A DNA stretch of 64,000 nt. Source: Aeromicrobium terrae (lineage in GTDB: Bacteria > Actinomycetota > Actinomycetes > Propionibacteriales > Nocardioidaceae). Both the position numbers and the translations under genes were made by a program. Below, piece by piece: positions 16,413-25,598 of the stretch. Below the pieces are notes generated by a model. That model made no database searches. It was not told the DNA's origin and was given only the letters and a program-made list of their open reading frames with translations. Position 1 is the stretch's first letter; every line of letters begins with the position of its first letter. Location: NCBI RefSeq assembly GCF_008039565.1, contig NZ_VDUX01000008.1, positions 101,801 to 165,800 on the forward strand. Reading direction: 5' to 3'.

Positions 16413-16649
16413 TCAGCTCCAGGCGGACCGGCGCCACTGGCCGGGACCGACGCGCAACGGCGTGCGGTGCGCCCGGGCCGGGTGGCCCCACTCGCTGCGC
16501 GGACGCTTCCTCGTGCGGGACGCCGCGTGCGCCGCCGCCGCGTTGCGAGCCGCCACGACGGCGACGAGCGCCGCGAGCTCCTCGGGCGTCAGGTCGCCCT
16601 TCACGACGCGCAGGACCGGCTTGGCCGGAGTGGTGGCCTCGTCGCTCAC
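16413..16649 (-). CDS. accE: Acyl-CoA carboxylase epsilon subunit
   Basis: A 78-residue protein matching the small epsilon subunit that stimulates actinobacterial acyl-CoA carboxylase complexes by bridging alpha and beta subunits. The diagnostic segment is [20 protein letters not shown] followed by an alanine-rich helix and a basic C-terminus ending in the PRSEWG and [11 protein letters not shown] motifs. The GTG start at 16649 overlaps the accD stop by 4 bp (GTGA), giving tight translational coupling and probably equal stoichiometry. Identification rests on the conserved KGxxTxEElAAL motif and position directly after accD. Confidence 0.9.
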   Translation of the reverse strand: MSDEATTPAKPVLRVVKGDLTPEELAALVAVVAARNAAAAHAASRTRKRPRSEWGHPARAHRTPLRVGPGQWRRSAWS

Positions 16650-18250
16650 AGGGGCACGTTCCCGTGCTTGCGCGGGTGCCGGGTCTCGCGCTTGGTGCGG
16701 AGCAGGCGGAGCGCCTTGACGATCTCGACACGCGTCTCGCGGGGCTCGATGACCTGGTCGACGTAGCCGCGCTCGGCCGCGAGGTACGGGTTGCAGAGCG
16801 TGTCCTCGTACTCGGTCATCAGCTCGGCGCGCAGCGCCTCGGGGTCGTCGGCCTCCTTGAGCTGCTTGCGGTAGAGGATGCCGACCGCTCCGGACGCGCC
16901 GACGACGGCGATCTGGGCGGTGGGCCACGCGATGTTCAGGTCGGCGCCGAGGTGCTTGGAGCCCATGACGTCGTACGCGCCGCCGTAGGCCTTGCGCGTG
17001 ATGACGGTGACCAGCGGCACGGTGGCCTCGGCGTAGGCGTAGATCAGCTTCGCGCCGCGGCGGATGATGCCGTTCCACTCCTGGTCGGTGCCCGGGAGGA
17101 AGCCGGGGACGTCGACGAACGTGAGCACAGGGATGTTGAACGCGTCGCAGGTGCGGACGAACCGGGCGGCCTTCTCGGACGCGTCGATGTCGAGGCAGCC
17201 GGCGAACTGCATCGGCTGGTTGGCGACGACGCCGACGCTGCGGCCCTCGACGCGGCCGAAGCCGATGACGAGGTTCGGGGCGAACAGGGCCTGGACCTCC
17301 AGGAAGTCCTGGTCGTCGAGGACGGTCTCGATCACGGTGCGGATGTCGTACGGCTGGTTGGCCGAGTCCGGGACGAGCGTGTCGAGGGCGATGTCGATGT
17401 CGTTCGGCTCCAGCTCCGCGACGTCGTCGTACGGCTCCGGCTCCTCCAGGTTGTTCTGCGGGAGGTAGGAGATCAGCGCCTTCACGTACTCGATCGCGTC
17501 CTCCTCGTCCGAGCCCATGTAGTGCGCGTTGCCGCTGCGGGTGTTGTGGGTCCGGGCGCCGCCGAGGTCCTCCATCGTGACGTCCTCGCCGGTGACCGTC
17601 TTGATGATCTCCGGGCCGGTGATGAACATGTTCGACGTCTGGTCGACCATCACGACGAAGTCGGTGAGCGCGGGGGAGTAGACGTGGCCGCCGGCGTTGG
17701 CACCCATGATCAGCGAGATCTGCGGGATGACGCCCGACGCGTCGACGTTGAGCTTGAAGATCTCGCCGTAGAGGCCGAGCGAGACGACGCCCTCCTGGAT
17801 GCGGGCGCCGGAGCCCTCGTTGATGCCGATGATCGGGCAGCCGGCCTTGACCGCCATCTCCATGACCTTGACGATCTTCTCGCCGTAGACCTGGCCGAGG
17901 CTGCCGCCGAAGACGCTGAAGTCCTGGCTGAACACGCAGACCTGGCGGCCGTCGATGGTGCCGTAGCCGGTGATGACGCCGTCGCCGAGCGGGCGGTTCT
18001 TCTCCAGCCCGAACGCGGTGCTGCGGTGGCGGGCGAGCGCGTCGAGCTCGACGAACGAGCCCTCGTCGAGCAGCTGGTCGATGCGCTCACGGGCGCTCTG
18101 GCGGCCGCGGGCACTCTGCTTCTCGTGCGCGCGCTCGGCCATCTCGACCCGTGCGGTGTCGCGGCGCTTCTTGAAGTCGTCGAGCTTTCCGGCGGTGGTG
18201 TGCAGCTCGGGATGAGCCTCGATCTCGGCGTCGCTGGCGGCGTCAGTCAT
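16646..18250 (-). CDS. accD5: Acyl-CoA carboxylase beta subunit (propionyl-CoA carboxylase type, AccD5)
   Basis: A 534-residue carboxyltransferase that moves CO2 from carboxybiotin to acyl-CoA, most likely propionyl- or acetyl-CoA. Two crotonase-like halves are visible: the N-terminal half with [14 protein letters not shown] and the oxyanion glycines in [12 protein letters not shown], and the C-terminal half with [22 protein letters not shown] and [16 protein letters not shown], then [12 protein letters not shown]. Full family length. It partners AccA3 and the overlapping AccE. A TACCCT hexamer (18258-18263, minus) lies 7 nt before the ATG at 18250, predicting a leaderless mRNA. Divergent birA starts 30 bp away, so carboxylase and its biotin ligase share a compact control region. 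Confidence 0.95.
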   Translation of the reverse strand: MTDAASDAEIEAHPELHTTAGKLDDFKKRRDTARVEMAERAHEKQSARGRQSARERIDQLLDEGSFVELDALARHRSTAFGLEKNRPLGDGVITGYGTIDGRQVCVFSQDFSVFGGSLGQVYGEKIVKVMEMAVKAGCPIIGINEGSGARIQEGVVSLGLYGEIFKLNVDASGVIPQISLIMGANAGGHVYSPALTDFVVMVDQTSNMFITGPEIIKTVTGEDVTMEDLGGARTHNTRSGNAHYMGSDEEDAIEYVKALISYLPQNNLEEPEPYDDVAELEPNDIDIALDTLVPDSANQPYDIRTVIETVLDDQDFLEVQALFAPNLVIGFGRVEGRSVGVVANQPMQFAGCLDIDASEKAARFVRTCDAFNIPVLTFVDVPGFLPGTDQEWNGIIRRGAKLIYAYAEATVPLVTVITRKAYGGAYDVMGSKHLGADLNIAWPTAQIAVVGASGAVGILYRKQLKEADDPEALRAELMTEYEDTLCNPYLAAERGYVDQVIEPRETRVEIVKALRLLRTKRETRHPRKHGNVPL

Positions 18251-18279
18251 GACCAGAAGGGTATGCGAGGGTGCTGTTC

Positions 18280-19098
18280 ATGTCGTACCGGGACCTGGGC
18301 CGCCCGCCACTGGACGGCCGCGCGCTGCGAGCCGCGCTGGTGGGCGAGAACACCTTCTGGACGGACGTCGTGGTCACCCCGACCACGGCCAGCACGAACG
18401 CCGACCTCGCCGAGGCCGCCCGCGCGGGTGCTCCCGAGGGCACCGTGCACACCACCGACCACCAGGTCGCCGGCCGCGGACGGCTCGACCGCACCTGGGA
18501 GTCGCCGGAGGGATCGGGCCTGGCCGTCTCGGTGCTCCTCCGCCCCGACGACGTCCCGGCCACCCGGTGGGTCTGGCTGCCGCTGCTCACCGGGCTGGCG
18601 GTCGCCGCGACCGTCGAGGAGTGCGGCGTCGAGTGCGGCGTGAAGTGGCCCAACGACGTCCTGGTGGACGAGCGCAAGATCGCCGGCATCCTGCTGGAGC
18701 GCGTGGAAACCGGGACGGGTCCCGCCGCAGTGGTCGGCATCGGCCTGAACGTCTCCCTCCGCGAGGACGAGCGACCGATCGAGACGGCCACCTCCCTCGC
18801 CATCGAGGGCGCCACCGAGACCGACCGGACCGTCGTCCTGCGCGTGCTGCTGCGCAACCTCGAGGCGCTGTACCGGGCCTGGCGATCCACCGGCGGCGAC
18901 CCGTCCGCCGGGATCCGCGAGTCCTACGTCCGGCGCTGCCTGACGATCGGCTCGCAGGTGAGCGTCGCGATGCCGGACGGCTCCACGCTGACCGGGCGGG
19001 CCGAGGACGTCGACGAGCACGGCCGCCTCGTCGTCGACGGCCGCGCGCTGAGCGCCGGGGACATCACGCACGTGAGACCGGCCACCCCCGGTTCGTGA
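18280..19098 (+). CDS. birA: Biotin-[acetyl-CoA-carboxylase] ligase
   Basis: Attaches biotin to the BCCP lysine of the acyl-CoA carboxylase alpha subunit (AccA3 at 12.2-13.9 kb). The 272-residue class I enzyme lacks the N-terminal DNA-binding domain of E. coli BirA. Motifs: the biotin loop DHQVAGRGRLDRTWESPEGSG near 66-86 (GRGRxxRxW), the KWPNDVLV strand with catalytic lysine near 123, KIAGILLE and GIGLNVS, then a small C-terminal SH3-like cap. ATG at 18280 is preferred because GCGAGGG lies 7-13 bp upstream; a GTG at 18271 is also in frame. It heads a run birA, PH-domain, cyclase, purK, purE. Confidence 0.93.
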   Translation: MSYRDLGRPPLDGRALRAALVGENTFWTDVVVTPTTASTNADLAEAARAGAPEGTVHTTDHQVAGRGRLDRTWESPEGSGLAVSVLLRPDDVPATRWVWLPLLTGLAVAATVEECGVECGVKWPNDVLVDERKIAGILLERVETGTGPAAVVGIGLNVSLREDERPIETATSLAIEGATETDRTVVLRVLLRNLEALYRAWRSTGGDPSAGIRESYVRRCLTIGSQVSVAMPDGSTLTGRAEDVDEHGRLVVDGRALSAGDITHVRPATPGS

Positions 19099-19110
19099 CA
19101 AACTCGGACC

Positions 19111-19617
19111 ATGACCTTGCCCCGCAAGCTGATGGTCGACGGCGAGCAGACCGTCGCCACGACCCGCACGCACGTGAAGGTGCTGTTCCTGCCGGTCGTC
19201 ATCCTGCTGGCCGTGGCGCTGGCGGGCGGATTCCTCGCCGGCCGCATCGGCGACTCCGGCAACGGCGTGCCGCGCTGGATCGTGATCGGCGTCGCCGTCG
19301 TGCTCGTGCTCTGGGGATCGGTGCTCCCGTTCATCCGCTGGTACACGTGGACGTACACGATCACCAACAAGCGGCTGGTCGAGCAGAAGGGCATCCTGAC
19401 GCGCACCGGTCGCGTCATCCCGCTCAGCCGCATCAACGACGTCTCGTTCGAGAAGAACCTGAACGACCGGATCCTCGGCTGCGGCACGTTGATCATCCAC
19501 GACGCCAGCGAGCAGGCCGGGCTCGAGCTGCGCGACATCCCGCACATCGAGGACATCCACCGCACGATCACCGGGCTCGTCGACCGGGCCCACGGCGGGA
19601 GCGATGAATCCATCTGA
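19111..19617 (+). CDS. Bacterial PH-domain membrane protein
   Basis: A 168-residue protein with two hydrophobic segments (about 26-45 and 55-75) and a C-terminal bPH2/YdbS-type pleckstrin-homology domain recognised by YTITNKRLVEQKGILTRTGRVIPLSRINDV near 89-118, a strand order typical of that family. It sits between birA and an adenylate cyclase, as does its M. tuberculosis counterpart next to birA. Molecular role unknown; membrane topology suggests the PH domain is cytoplasmic. The end overlaps the cyclase start by 14 bp. Confidence 0.85.
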   Translation: MTLPRKLMVDGEQTVATTRTHVKVLFLPVVILLAVALAGGFLAGRIGDSGNGVPRWIVIGVAVVLVLWGSVLPFIRWYTWTYTITNKRLVEQKGILTRTGRVIPLSRINDVSFEKNLNDRILGCGTLIIHDASEQAGLELRDIPHIEDIHRTITGLVDRAHGGSDESI

Positions 19618-20620
19618 GCCCAGGCAGCAGCTGAGGGAAGAGCTCGCCCGCCTGATCCTCGGCGGCGAGACCCGCCTGACCGGGGACGAGGTCCTCACCA
19701 AGGGTGGTCTCAGCCGTGAGCACGGCGACCGACTCTGGCGCGCCCTCGGCTTCCCCGACACCGGCAGCTCCCCGGCTTACGGCGAGACCGACGTCGAGGC
19801 GATCGAGATCGTGGCGGCCGCGCTCGAGGAGGGCCTGCTCGACGAGGCGACGATCTTTCGGATGACCCGCGCCCTCGGCCAGACGATGTCGCGGCTGGCG
19901 GACTGGCAGATGGGCACGCTCGTCGAGCAGGTCGAGTCGCACGTCGAGGAAGGGCGGGCCGGCGGCCGGCTCGAGGCCGCCGTGATGCTGGCCCAGCAGG
20001 CCGAGCCCGGCTTCGAGCGGCTGATGATCTACGCGTGGCGGCGGCACCTCGCGGCCGCGGCCACCCGCATGGAGGCCCTGGGCGCCGCCGACGCCGAGCT
20101 GCTCAGCACGACCATGAGCGTCGGGTTCGCCGACCTCTCCCGCTTCACGTCGCTGTCCAACCAGCTCGACGACGCGAGCCTCGGCGCGCTCGTGGAGAGC
20201 TTCGAGTCCCAGTGCACGGACGTCGTCACGGCGCACGGCGGCCGCGTCATCAAGGCGCTCGGCGACTCCATCCTGTTCGTCAACCCGGACCCGCGGGCGG
20301 CCACGGTGACCGCGCTGGAGATGGTCAGCAGCGTCGGGTCGCACGGCGAGCTGCCGGCCATCCGGGCCGGCTTGGCCACCGGCTCGGTGCTCAGTCGGCT
20401 CGGCGACGTCTTCGGCCCACCCGTCAACCTGGCGTCACGCCTGTCCCACGTGGCCCGGAGCAACCGGGTGCTCATCGACGACGACACCGCGTCCGCCCTC
20501 GACCCGGACGAGTTCGAGTGCCGGCCGCTCCCACCGCGTCCGCTGCGCGGCTTCGGCAACGTCTCGCCCATCACCGTGAGCGTCCGGACCGGGTTCCGCT
20601 CCTCTAGGCTCAACTCATGA
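19604..20620 (+). CDS. Class III adenylate cyclase with N-terminal regulatory domain
   Basis: A 338-residue cytosolic cyclase making cAMP from ATP. Residues 1-165 are a helical N-terminal domain like that of M. tuberculosis Rv1264/Rv2212, which in Rv1264 is a pH-sensing autoinhibitor. The catalytic domain (about 168-335) keeps all canonical residues: metal aspartates D177 (GFADLSRF) and D221 (KALGDSILF), adenine-selecting K217 and D268 (GDVFGPPVN), N275 and transition-state R279 (NLASRL). It should therefore be an active adenylate rather than guanylate cyclase, working as a homodimer. It overlaps the PH-domain gene by 14 bp and purK by 4 bp. A CRP-type cAMP target site lies at 39143-39158 in this window. 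Confidence 0.9.
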   Translation: MNPSEPRQQLREELARLILGGETRLTGDEVLTKGGLSREHGDRLWRALGFPDTGSSPAYGETDVEAIEIVAAALEEGLLDEATIFRMTRALGQTMSRLADWQMGTLVEQVESHVEEGRAGGRLEAAVMLAQQAEPGFERLMIYAWRRHLAAAATRMEALGAADAELLSTTMSVGFADLSRFTSLSNQLDDASLGALVESFESQCTDVVTAHGGRVIKALGDSILFVNPDPRAATVTALEMVSSVGSHGELPAIRAGLATGSVLSRLGDVFGPPVNLASRLSHVARSNRVLIDDDTASALDPDEFECRPLPPRPLRGFGNVSPITVSVRTGFRSSRLNS

Positions 20621-21765
20621 GCAGTGCCGACCAAGGCCGCCCAAGGCCCGGCACCCCCGCCGGGCTCGCCGTGATCGGTGGCGGCCAGCTGGCTCGGATG
20701 ATGCAGCAGGCGGCGATCGGTCTCGGGGTCCGGATCCGGCTCCTCGCCGAGGGCCCCGACGTCTCAGCGGCCCAGGTGATCCCCGACCACGTCGTGGGCG
20801 ACTACACCGACCTCGACGACCTGCGCACCGCGGTCGCCGACGCCGCCGTCGTCACGTTCGACCACGAGCACGTGCCGCCGGAGCACCTGGCCGCCATCGA
20901 GGCCGAGGGCCACGCGTGCCGCCCCGGCCCGCACGCCCTGATCTACGCCCAGGACAAGCGCGCCATGCGCGAACGGCTCACCGAGCTCGGTGCGCCGTGC
21001 CCGCGCTGGGCGGTCGTCGAGTCGCCCGGAGACCTCGCGGACTTCGGTCTCCCCGCCGTCCTGAAGACCACCCGCGGCGGCTACGACGGCAAGGGCGTCT
21101 GGGTCGTGCGGGAGCCGGCCGACGCGGACGAGGCGTTCGCCAGTGGCCGGCCGCTGATCGCCGAGGAGCTCGTCGACTTCCGGCGCGAGCTGTCCGCCCA
21201 GGTGGCGCGCCGCCCGTCCGGCGACGTCGTGGCCTACCCGGTCGTCGAGTCCACGCAGGTGGACGGCGTCTGCAAGGAGGTCGTCGCACCGGCCCCCGAC
21301 CACCCGGACGCCGCCCAGGACCTTGCGCGACGCATCTCCACCGAGCTCGACGTCGTCGGCATGCTCGCCGTGGAGCTGTTCGAGACCCGGGACGGCCGGC
21401 TGCTCGTCAACGAGCTGGCCATGCGGCCGCACAACACCGGCCACTGGTCCATCGACGGCTCGGCCACCAGCCAGTTCGAGAACCACCTGCGGGCCGTCCT
21501 CGACCTCCCGCTGGGACCCACCGATCCCCACCACCCGTGGTCCGTCATGGTCAACATCCTCGGCGGCGCCGTCGAGGACCTGGCGGCACAGCGCTCCGTC
21601 GTGCTTGCCGAGGACCCGGGCGTGCACGTCCACCTCTACGGCAAGACCGTCAAGGCCGGCCGCAAGGTCGGGCACGTCACCGTCGTCGGGGACGACCTGG
21701 ACGAGACACTGTCCCGCGCGCGCCGCGCCGCAGACCTCTTCGAGAAGGGATCCACCGATGGCTGA
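20617..21765 (+). CDS. purK: N5-carboxyaminoimidazole ribonucleotide synthase
   Basis: ATP-grasp enzyme converting AIR, bicarbonate and ATP to N5-CAIR in purine synthesis. The 382-residue protein starts with the family [13 protein letters not shown] near 21-33, has EHVPPEHL, the ATP-binding strand [12 protein letters not shown] near 148-159, the metal-binding [13 protein letters not shown] near 267-279 and a C-terminal [13 protein letters not shown]. Full length. ATG overlaps the cyclase stop by 4 bp; the end overlaps purE by 8 bp, so purK and purE are co-translated as usual. Co-transcription with an adenylate cyclase is unusual in its juxtaposition of purine synthesis and cAMP production. 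Confidence 0.95.
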   Translation: MSSADQGRPRPGTPAGLAVIGGGQLARMMQQAAIGLGVRIRLLAEGPDVSAAQVIPDHVVGDYTDLDDLRTAVADAAVVTFDHEHVPPEHLAAIEAEGHACRPGPHALIYAQDKRAMRERLTELGAPCPRWAVVESPGDLADFGLPAVLKTTRGGYDGKGVWVVREPADADEAFASGRPLIAEELVDFRRELSAQVARRPSGDVVAYPVVESTQVDGVCKEVVAPAPDHPDAAQDLARRISTELDVVGMLAVELFETRDGRLLVNELAMRPHNTGHWSIDGSATSQFENHLRAVLDLPLGPTDPHHPWSVMVNILGGAVEDLAAQRSVVLAEDPGVHVHLYGKTVKAGRKVGHVTVVGDDLDETLSRARRAADLFEKGSTDG

Positions 21766-22273
21766 CGCACCCAGGGTCGGGATCGTCATGGGGTCGGACT
21801 CCGACTGGCCCACGATGCAGGAGGCGGCGACCGCCCTCGACGAGCTCGGCATCGCCTACGAGGCCGACGTCGTCTCCGCGCACCGGATGCCGGACGAGAT
21901 GCTCGCCTACGGACGCGAGGCCCACGGCCGCGGCCTCGAGGTGATCATCGCCGGCGCCGGGGGAGCGGCCCACCTCCCCGGGATGCTCGCGTCGGTCACC
22001 CCGCTGCCGGTCATCGGTGTCCCGGTGCCGCTCAAGTACCTCGACGGCATGGACTCGCTGCTCTCGATCGTCCAGATGCCGGCCGGGGTCCCCGTGGCGA
22101 CCGTGTCGATCGGCGGCGCGCGGAACGCCGGGCTGCTGGCCGTTCGCATCCTCGCCACCGGCGACCCGGCCCTGACGGACCGCATGACCGCGTTCCAGGC
22201 CGAGCTCACCGAGGCCGCCCGCGCGAAGGGCGCCAACGTCCGGTCGCCCGGGCCGTCGGCCGGCTTCCGCTAG
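21758..22273 (+). CDS. purE: 5-(carboxyamino)imidazole ribonucleotide mutase (class I PurE)
   Basis: Rearranges N5-CAIR from PurK into CAIR. The 171-residue protein begins [15 protein letters not shown], has the catalytic histidine in [11 protein letters not shown] and the phosphate/ligand loop [14 protein letters not shown] near 68-81, followed by [27 protein letters not shown] strand and [16 protein letters not shown]. These are class I PurE features, consistent with the neighbouring PurK. The stop codon abuts the stop of the convergent PPOX gene with no spacer. Confidence 0.95.
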   Translation: MADAPRVGIVMGSDSDWPTMQEAATALDELGIAYEADVVSAHRMPDEMLAYGREAHGRGLEVIIAGAGGAAHLPGMLASVTPLPVIGVPVPLKYLDGMDSLLSIVQMPAGVPVATVSIGGARNAGLLAVRILATGDPALTDRMTAFQAELTEAARAKGANVRSPGPSAGFR

Positions 22274-22885
22274 CTAGTACAGGCCCTTGGCGTACTGCTC
22301 GCCGTAGTACGCCTCGAGCTCCTCGAGGGAGTCCTCGGGACGTTCCAGCGACTGCGCGATCCGGGCCCGCGACGGCACGGCGTCGGGCTGCCACGTGTCT
22401 GGCTCCCAGAGGTGGGACCGCAGGAACGCCTTCGCGCAGTGGAAGAAGACCTGCTCGACGGCGATCTCGCAGATCAGCGCGGGGCGGTGGCCCTTGACCA
22501 CCATCTCGTCGGCGTACGGGGCGTCGGTCAGGAGCGTCGCCCGGCCGTTGACGCGCAGCGTGTCACCACGACCGGGCACGACGAACATCAGCCCGATCTG
22601 CGGGTTCTCCAGCAGGTTCCGGTAGCCGTCCGCGCGCCGGTTGCCGGGCCGCTCGGGCAGCGCGAGCGTGTGCTCGTCGACGACGCGCACGAACCCCGGC
22701 GGGTCGCCCTTGGGGGAGACGTCGCACGTGCCGTCCGCGGCCGACGTGGAGACGGCGCAGAACGGGGACGCGGCGATGAACGCCTGGTGCTCGGGGTGGA
22801 GCCGGTCGCGGTCCTTGGCGAGCACGCGGGGGAGCGGCTCGCCCAGGACCGCGGTCAGCGCGGCGAGGTCACGGATGGTGCTCAC
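22274..22885 (-). CDS. Pyridoxamine-phosphate-oxidase-fold FMN protein (MSMEG_1061-type)
   Basis: A 203-residue split-barrel flavin-binding family protein. The family pattern includes HPEHQAFIAASPFCAVST near 28-45, DVSPKGDPPGFVRVVD near 53-68, ALPERPGNRRADGYRNLLENPQIGLMF near 73-100, and HCAKAFLRSHLWEPDTW near 147-163. Such proteins bind FMN or F420 and probably act as oxidoreductases, but the substrate is unknown. GTG start at 22885 overlaps the stop of the LCP gene by 4 bp (GTGA), so it is translated from the LCP message. The product has no signal and should be cytoplasmic. Confidence 0.82.
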   Translation of the reverse strand: MSTIRDLAALTAVLGEPLPRVLAKDRDRLHPEHQAFIAASPFCAVSTSAADGTCDVSPKGDPPGFVRVVDEHTLALPERPGNRRADGYRNLLENPQIGLMFVVPGRGDTLRVNGRATLLTDAPYADEMVVKGHRPALICEIAVEQVFFHCAKAFLRSHLWEPDTWQPDAVPSRARIAQSLERPEDSLEELEAYYGEQYAKGLY

Positions 22886-23994
22886 TTCGGCAGCCCGTCC
22901 TTCGTGCAGAGGTTCCCGATCTTGTCGGTCTGGTCGTTCTTGATGTAGCCGAAGAACTTCAGCGCGCGCTCGCGGTCCCAGTGCACGGCGAAGTCGGCCA
23001 GCGGCACCGTGCAGCTCTTGCCGTCGCCGCTCATCGCGGCCGAGAGCGCGAGCGCGAACCGCGCGAGCGCGATGCGTCCGGTGCCCTCCCCGATCTGCAG
23101 CGAGCTGGCCGCGCCGTCGTTGACCTTGTAGTACCGGATCGGGTCGATGAACGTCCAGGGCGACTTCGCCTTGCGGGCGACGCCCCCGAGCACCTCGCGC
23201 TGGCTCTGCACGCGCTGGATGTCCTGCGTGGCGTAGGCGTGCCGGGCCCGCGAGTAGGCGAGGGCCGTGGCGCCGTCGGCGGTCTGGCAGCCCTTCTTCA
23301 CGTCCAGCCCGGAGTCCTTGTCCTTGATGTCCTGCTTCGGGCAGATCTCGACGCCGTCGAGCGAGTCGACGACCTTCACGAGGCCGCCGAAGCCGATCTC
23401 GACGTAGTGGTCGATCCGCACGCCGGTGGCGTCCTCGATCGTGTTCACGAGCAGCTGCGGGCCGCCGAACGCGTAGGCCGCGTTGATCTTGGTCGTCCCG
23501 TAGCCCTTCACGGGCACGAGCGAGTCGCGCGGCAGCGACACGAGCGTCGAGGGTCCGTCGCCGGTGTGCAGCAGGAGGATCGTGTCGGTGCGGCCGCGCC
23601 CGCCGGAGTCGCCGCCGGTGGCGAGCCGCTTCTGCTCCTCCTTGGTCAGGCCCTTCCGGCTGTCGGACCCGACGAGCAGGTACGTGGTGCCCGGCTGGTC
23701 GCCCGGGCGGTCGCCGCCCGGGTCGGCGTCGACGGTCGTGATGGTGCTGTACGCCCACAGCGGCACGGCGACGAGGTAGACGATCCAGGCCAGCAGGAGC
23801 ACGCCGATGACCCGCAGCGTCTTCTTGACCCCGCCGGCGCCACCGCGACCCCGTGACGAACCGGGCGGCGGGAGGTTCGGAGGGGGAAGGTCGTCGCGTG
23901 GCTCGGTGGCCTGCACGGAGGTGGGCGTGTCGTCCTCGCCCTTGCCCTTGCCGTACAGCCAGTCGTAGCCGCCCTCGGGGCGCTCATCCGGCAT
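22882..23994 (-). CDS. LytR-CpsA-Psr (LCP) family glycopolymer transferase
   Basis: LCP proteins transfer lipid-linked glycopolymers (teichoic acid, arabinogalactan or similar) to peptidoglycan on the outer face of the membrane. The 370-residue product has a proline-rich cytoplasmic tail (1-60), one membrane helix (about 65-85) and the LCP domain (about 105-285) with LLVGSDSR, the phosphate-binding RTDTILLLH, SLPRDS, KINAAYAFGG and LAYSRARHAYATQDIQR. Start at 23994 is chosen because TAGGAT (24002-24007, minus) is exactly 7 nt upstream, predicting a leaderless transcript. It is divergent from two further LCP genes. A PPOX protein follows with a 4-bp overlap. Confidence 0.92.
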   Translation of the reverse strand: MPDERPEGGYDWLYGKGKGEDDTPTSVQATEPRDDLPPPNLPPPGSSRGRGGAGGVKKTLRVIGVLLLAWIVYLVAVPLWAYSTITTVDADPGGDRPGDQPGTTYLLVGSDSRKGLTKEEQKRLATGGDSGGRGRTDTILLLHTGDGPSTLVSLPRDSLVPVKGYGTTKINAAYAFGGPQLLVNTIEDATGVRIDHYVEIGFGGLVKVVDSLDGVEICPKQDIKDKDSGLDVKKGCQTADGATALAYSRARHAYATQDIQRVQSQREVLGGVARKAKSPWTFIDPIRYYKVNDGAASSLQIGEGTGRIALARFALALSAAMSGDGKSCTVPLADFAVHWDRERALKFFGYIKNDQTDKIGNLCTKDGLPK

Positions 23995-24113
23995 GCGGCT
24001 CATCCTAGGTGGCGTCAGAACCACCGGCGTGTCGCACGCAAACCTCAACCTCAACTCGAGGCTTCTGTGGTTCGATCAAGGCGTCCCTCTAGATCTTCCC
24101 CCGTGAGGAACCC

Positions 24114-25523
24114 ATGGTTGACCGCACCTCTGTGTTGAGCGCCTCGAACTCCGTGGCGTTCCGCCGGGCCCTCACCTTGACCTTCATGACGCTCGTCATG
24201 CCCGGGTCGGCCCAGCTCGTCATGGGTCACCGCACGATCGGTCGCATCGCCATCCGCATCTGGCTCGGCTGCCTCGCCGTCGGCGGGGTCGTCCTGGTCG
24301 TCGCGATGACGTCGCGCACCCATCTGTTCTCCCTCATGACCAACAGCACGCTCCTGGGTCTCGGGCGGTGGCTGCTCATCGCAGGCGCCGTCAGCTGGGT
24401 CGCGCTCCTCCTCGACGCCTGGCGGCTCGGACGACCTCTCCAGCTGTCGCGCAACCACCGGCTCTGGATGACCGGGGTGAACGCGGCACTGTGCTTCGCG
24501 ACCGCCGGCGTGATGTTCTTCGCCGCGCACCTCGTGGCGGTGCAGAACAGCTTCATCGGCACCGTGTTCGCGTCCAGCACGGTGAAAGGCCCGGAAGGCG
24601 GCCGGTACAACGTGCTGCTGCTCGGCGGGGACTCCGGCCCCGACCGCAGCGGCCTGCGCCCGGACTCGCTCACCGTCGCCAGCATCGACGCCGACACCGG
24701 CCGCACGGTCCTGATCGGCCTGCCGCGCAACCTCCAGGACATCCACTTCCCGAAGGGCTCGGTGATGGCCAAGCAGTTCCCGCGCGGCTTCGACTGCGAG
24801 GGCTGCTACCTCAACGCCGTCAACACCTGGGCCAACGACCACGCCTCGCTGTTCCCGAAGACCACCAAGGACCCGGGCCTCGAGGCGACGATGGGCGCCG
24901 TCGAGGAGACGACGGGTCTCAAGCTCAGCTACTACGCCATGGTCAACATGCACGGCTTCTCCAAGCTGATCGACGCCGTCGGCGGCGTCACCGTGAACGT
25001 GCAGGAGCGCACCGCCATCGGCGGCATCGGCTCGCCGATCCGCGGGTGGATCCCGGCCGGCGAGCAGAAGCTCACCGGCGACCAAGCGCTCTGGTACTCG
25101 CGCAGCCGCGTGCAGAACGACGACTGGTCGCGCATGGGGCGGCAGAAGTGCGTGATGAACGCGATGCTGCACCAGGTCAGCCCGAAAAAGGTGCTGTTCA
25201 ACGTCGAGAAGATCGCGGACTCCAGCAAGGCGCTGCTGACCACGAACATCCCGGCCAGCGACCTGGACGTCTTCATGGACCTCGCCCTCAAGGCGAAGTC
25301 GCAGAAGGTCTCGACGGTCTCGCTCGTGCCGCCCGTGATCTACACCGGCAGCCCCGACTTCGACAAGGTCCGTCGCATGATCGACAAGGCCATCGCGAAG
25401 GCGGAGGGCCGCTCCACGAACCCCGGCGGCATCATCGACGCGCGACTGTCCCTGCCGAAGCTCGACGACACGGCAGATCCGCGCCAGGCGAACCAGAGCG
25501 ACGACCTCGACAGCACGTGCTGA
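24114..25523 (+). CDS. LCP family glycopolymer transferase with multi-helix N-terminus
   Basis: A 469-residue LCP protein whose N-terminus has about four hydrophobic helices (about 18-36, 44-65, 80-102, 118-140), beginning with a PGSAQLVMGHRTIGR motif reminiscent of TM2-type domains, rather than the single anchor of the divergent LCP gene. The catalytic domain (about 155-400) shows LLLGGDSG, RPDSLTVASID, GLPRNLQ, LNAVNTW, VDAVGG-type IDAVGGVTV and LWYSRSRVQNDDWSRMGRQ. It ends DDLDSTC; its neighbour ends DDLAASC, so both terminate in an extracytoplasmic cysteine. RBS GTGAGGA precedes the ATG. Predicted role: wall attachment of the glycan exported by the adjacent ABC transporter. Confidence 0.9.
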   Translation: MVDRTSVLSASNSVAFRRALTLTFMTLVMPGSAQLVMGHRTIGRIAIRIWLGCLAVGGVVLVVAMTSRTHLFSLMTNSTLLGLGRWLLIAGAVSWVALLLDAWRLGRPLQLSRNHRLWMTGVNAALCFATAGVMFFAAHLVAVQNSFIGTVFASSTVKGPEGGRYNVLLLGGDSGPDRSGLRPDSLTVASIDADTGRTVLIGLPRNLQDIHFPKGSVMAKQFPRGFDCEGCYLNAVNTWANDHASLFPKTTKDPGLEATMGAVEETTGLKLSYYAMVNMHGFSKLIDAVGGVTVNVQERTAIGGIGSPIRGWIPAGEQKLTGDQALWYSRSRVQNDDWSRMGRQKCVMNAMLHQVSPKKVLFNVEKIADSSKALLTTNIPASDLDVFMDLALKAKSQKVSTVSLVPPVIYTGSPDFDKVRRMIDKAIAKAEGRSTNPGGIIDARLSLPKLDDTADPRQANQSDDLDSTC

Positions 25524-25553
25524 CGACGCGGAACCCTTGGCTGACTCTCAGCC
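25511..25553. terminator. Hairpins at the end of the second LCP gene
   Basis: A 12-bp palindrome CAGCACGTGCTG (25511-25522) spans the last codons and stop. It is followed by GGCTGA-CTC-TCAGCC (25539-25553), a 6-bp stem with a 3-nt loop then TTCCT. A weak attenuator or terminator between the paired LCP genes is possible; no U-run. Confidence 0.35.
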
Positions 25554-25598
25554 TTCCTCGGTGATAATGGACCGTCGCCCTTCCACCCGTGAGGCCTC

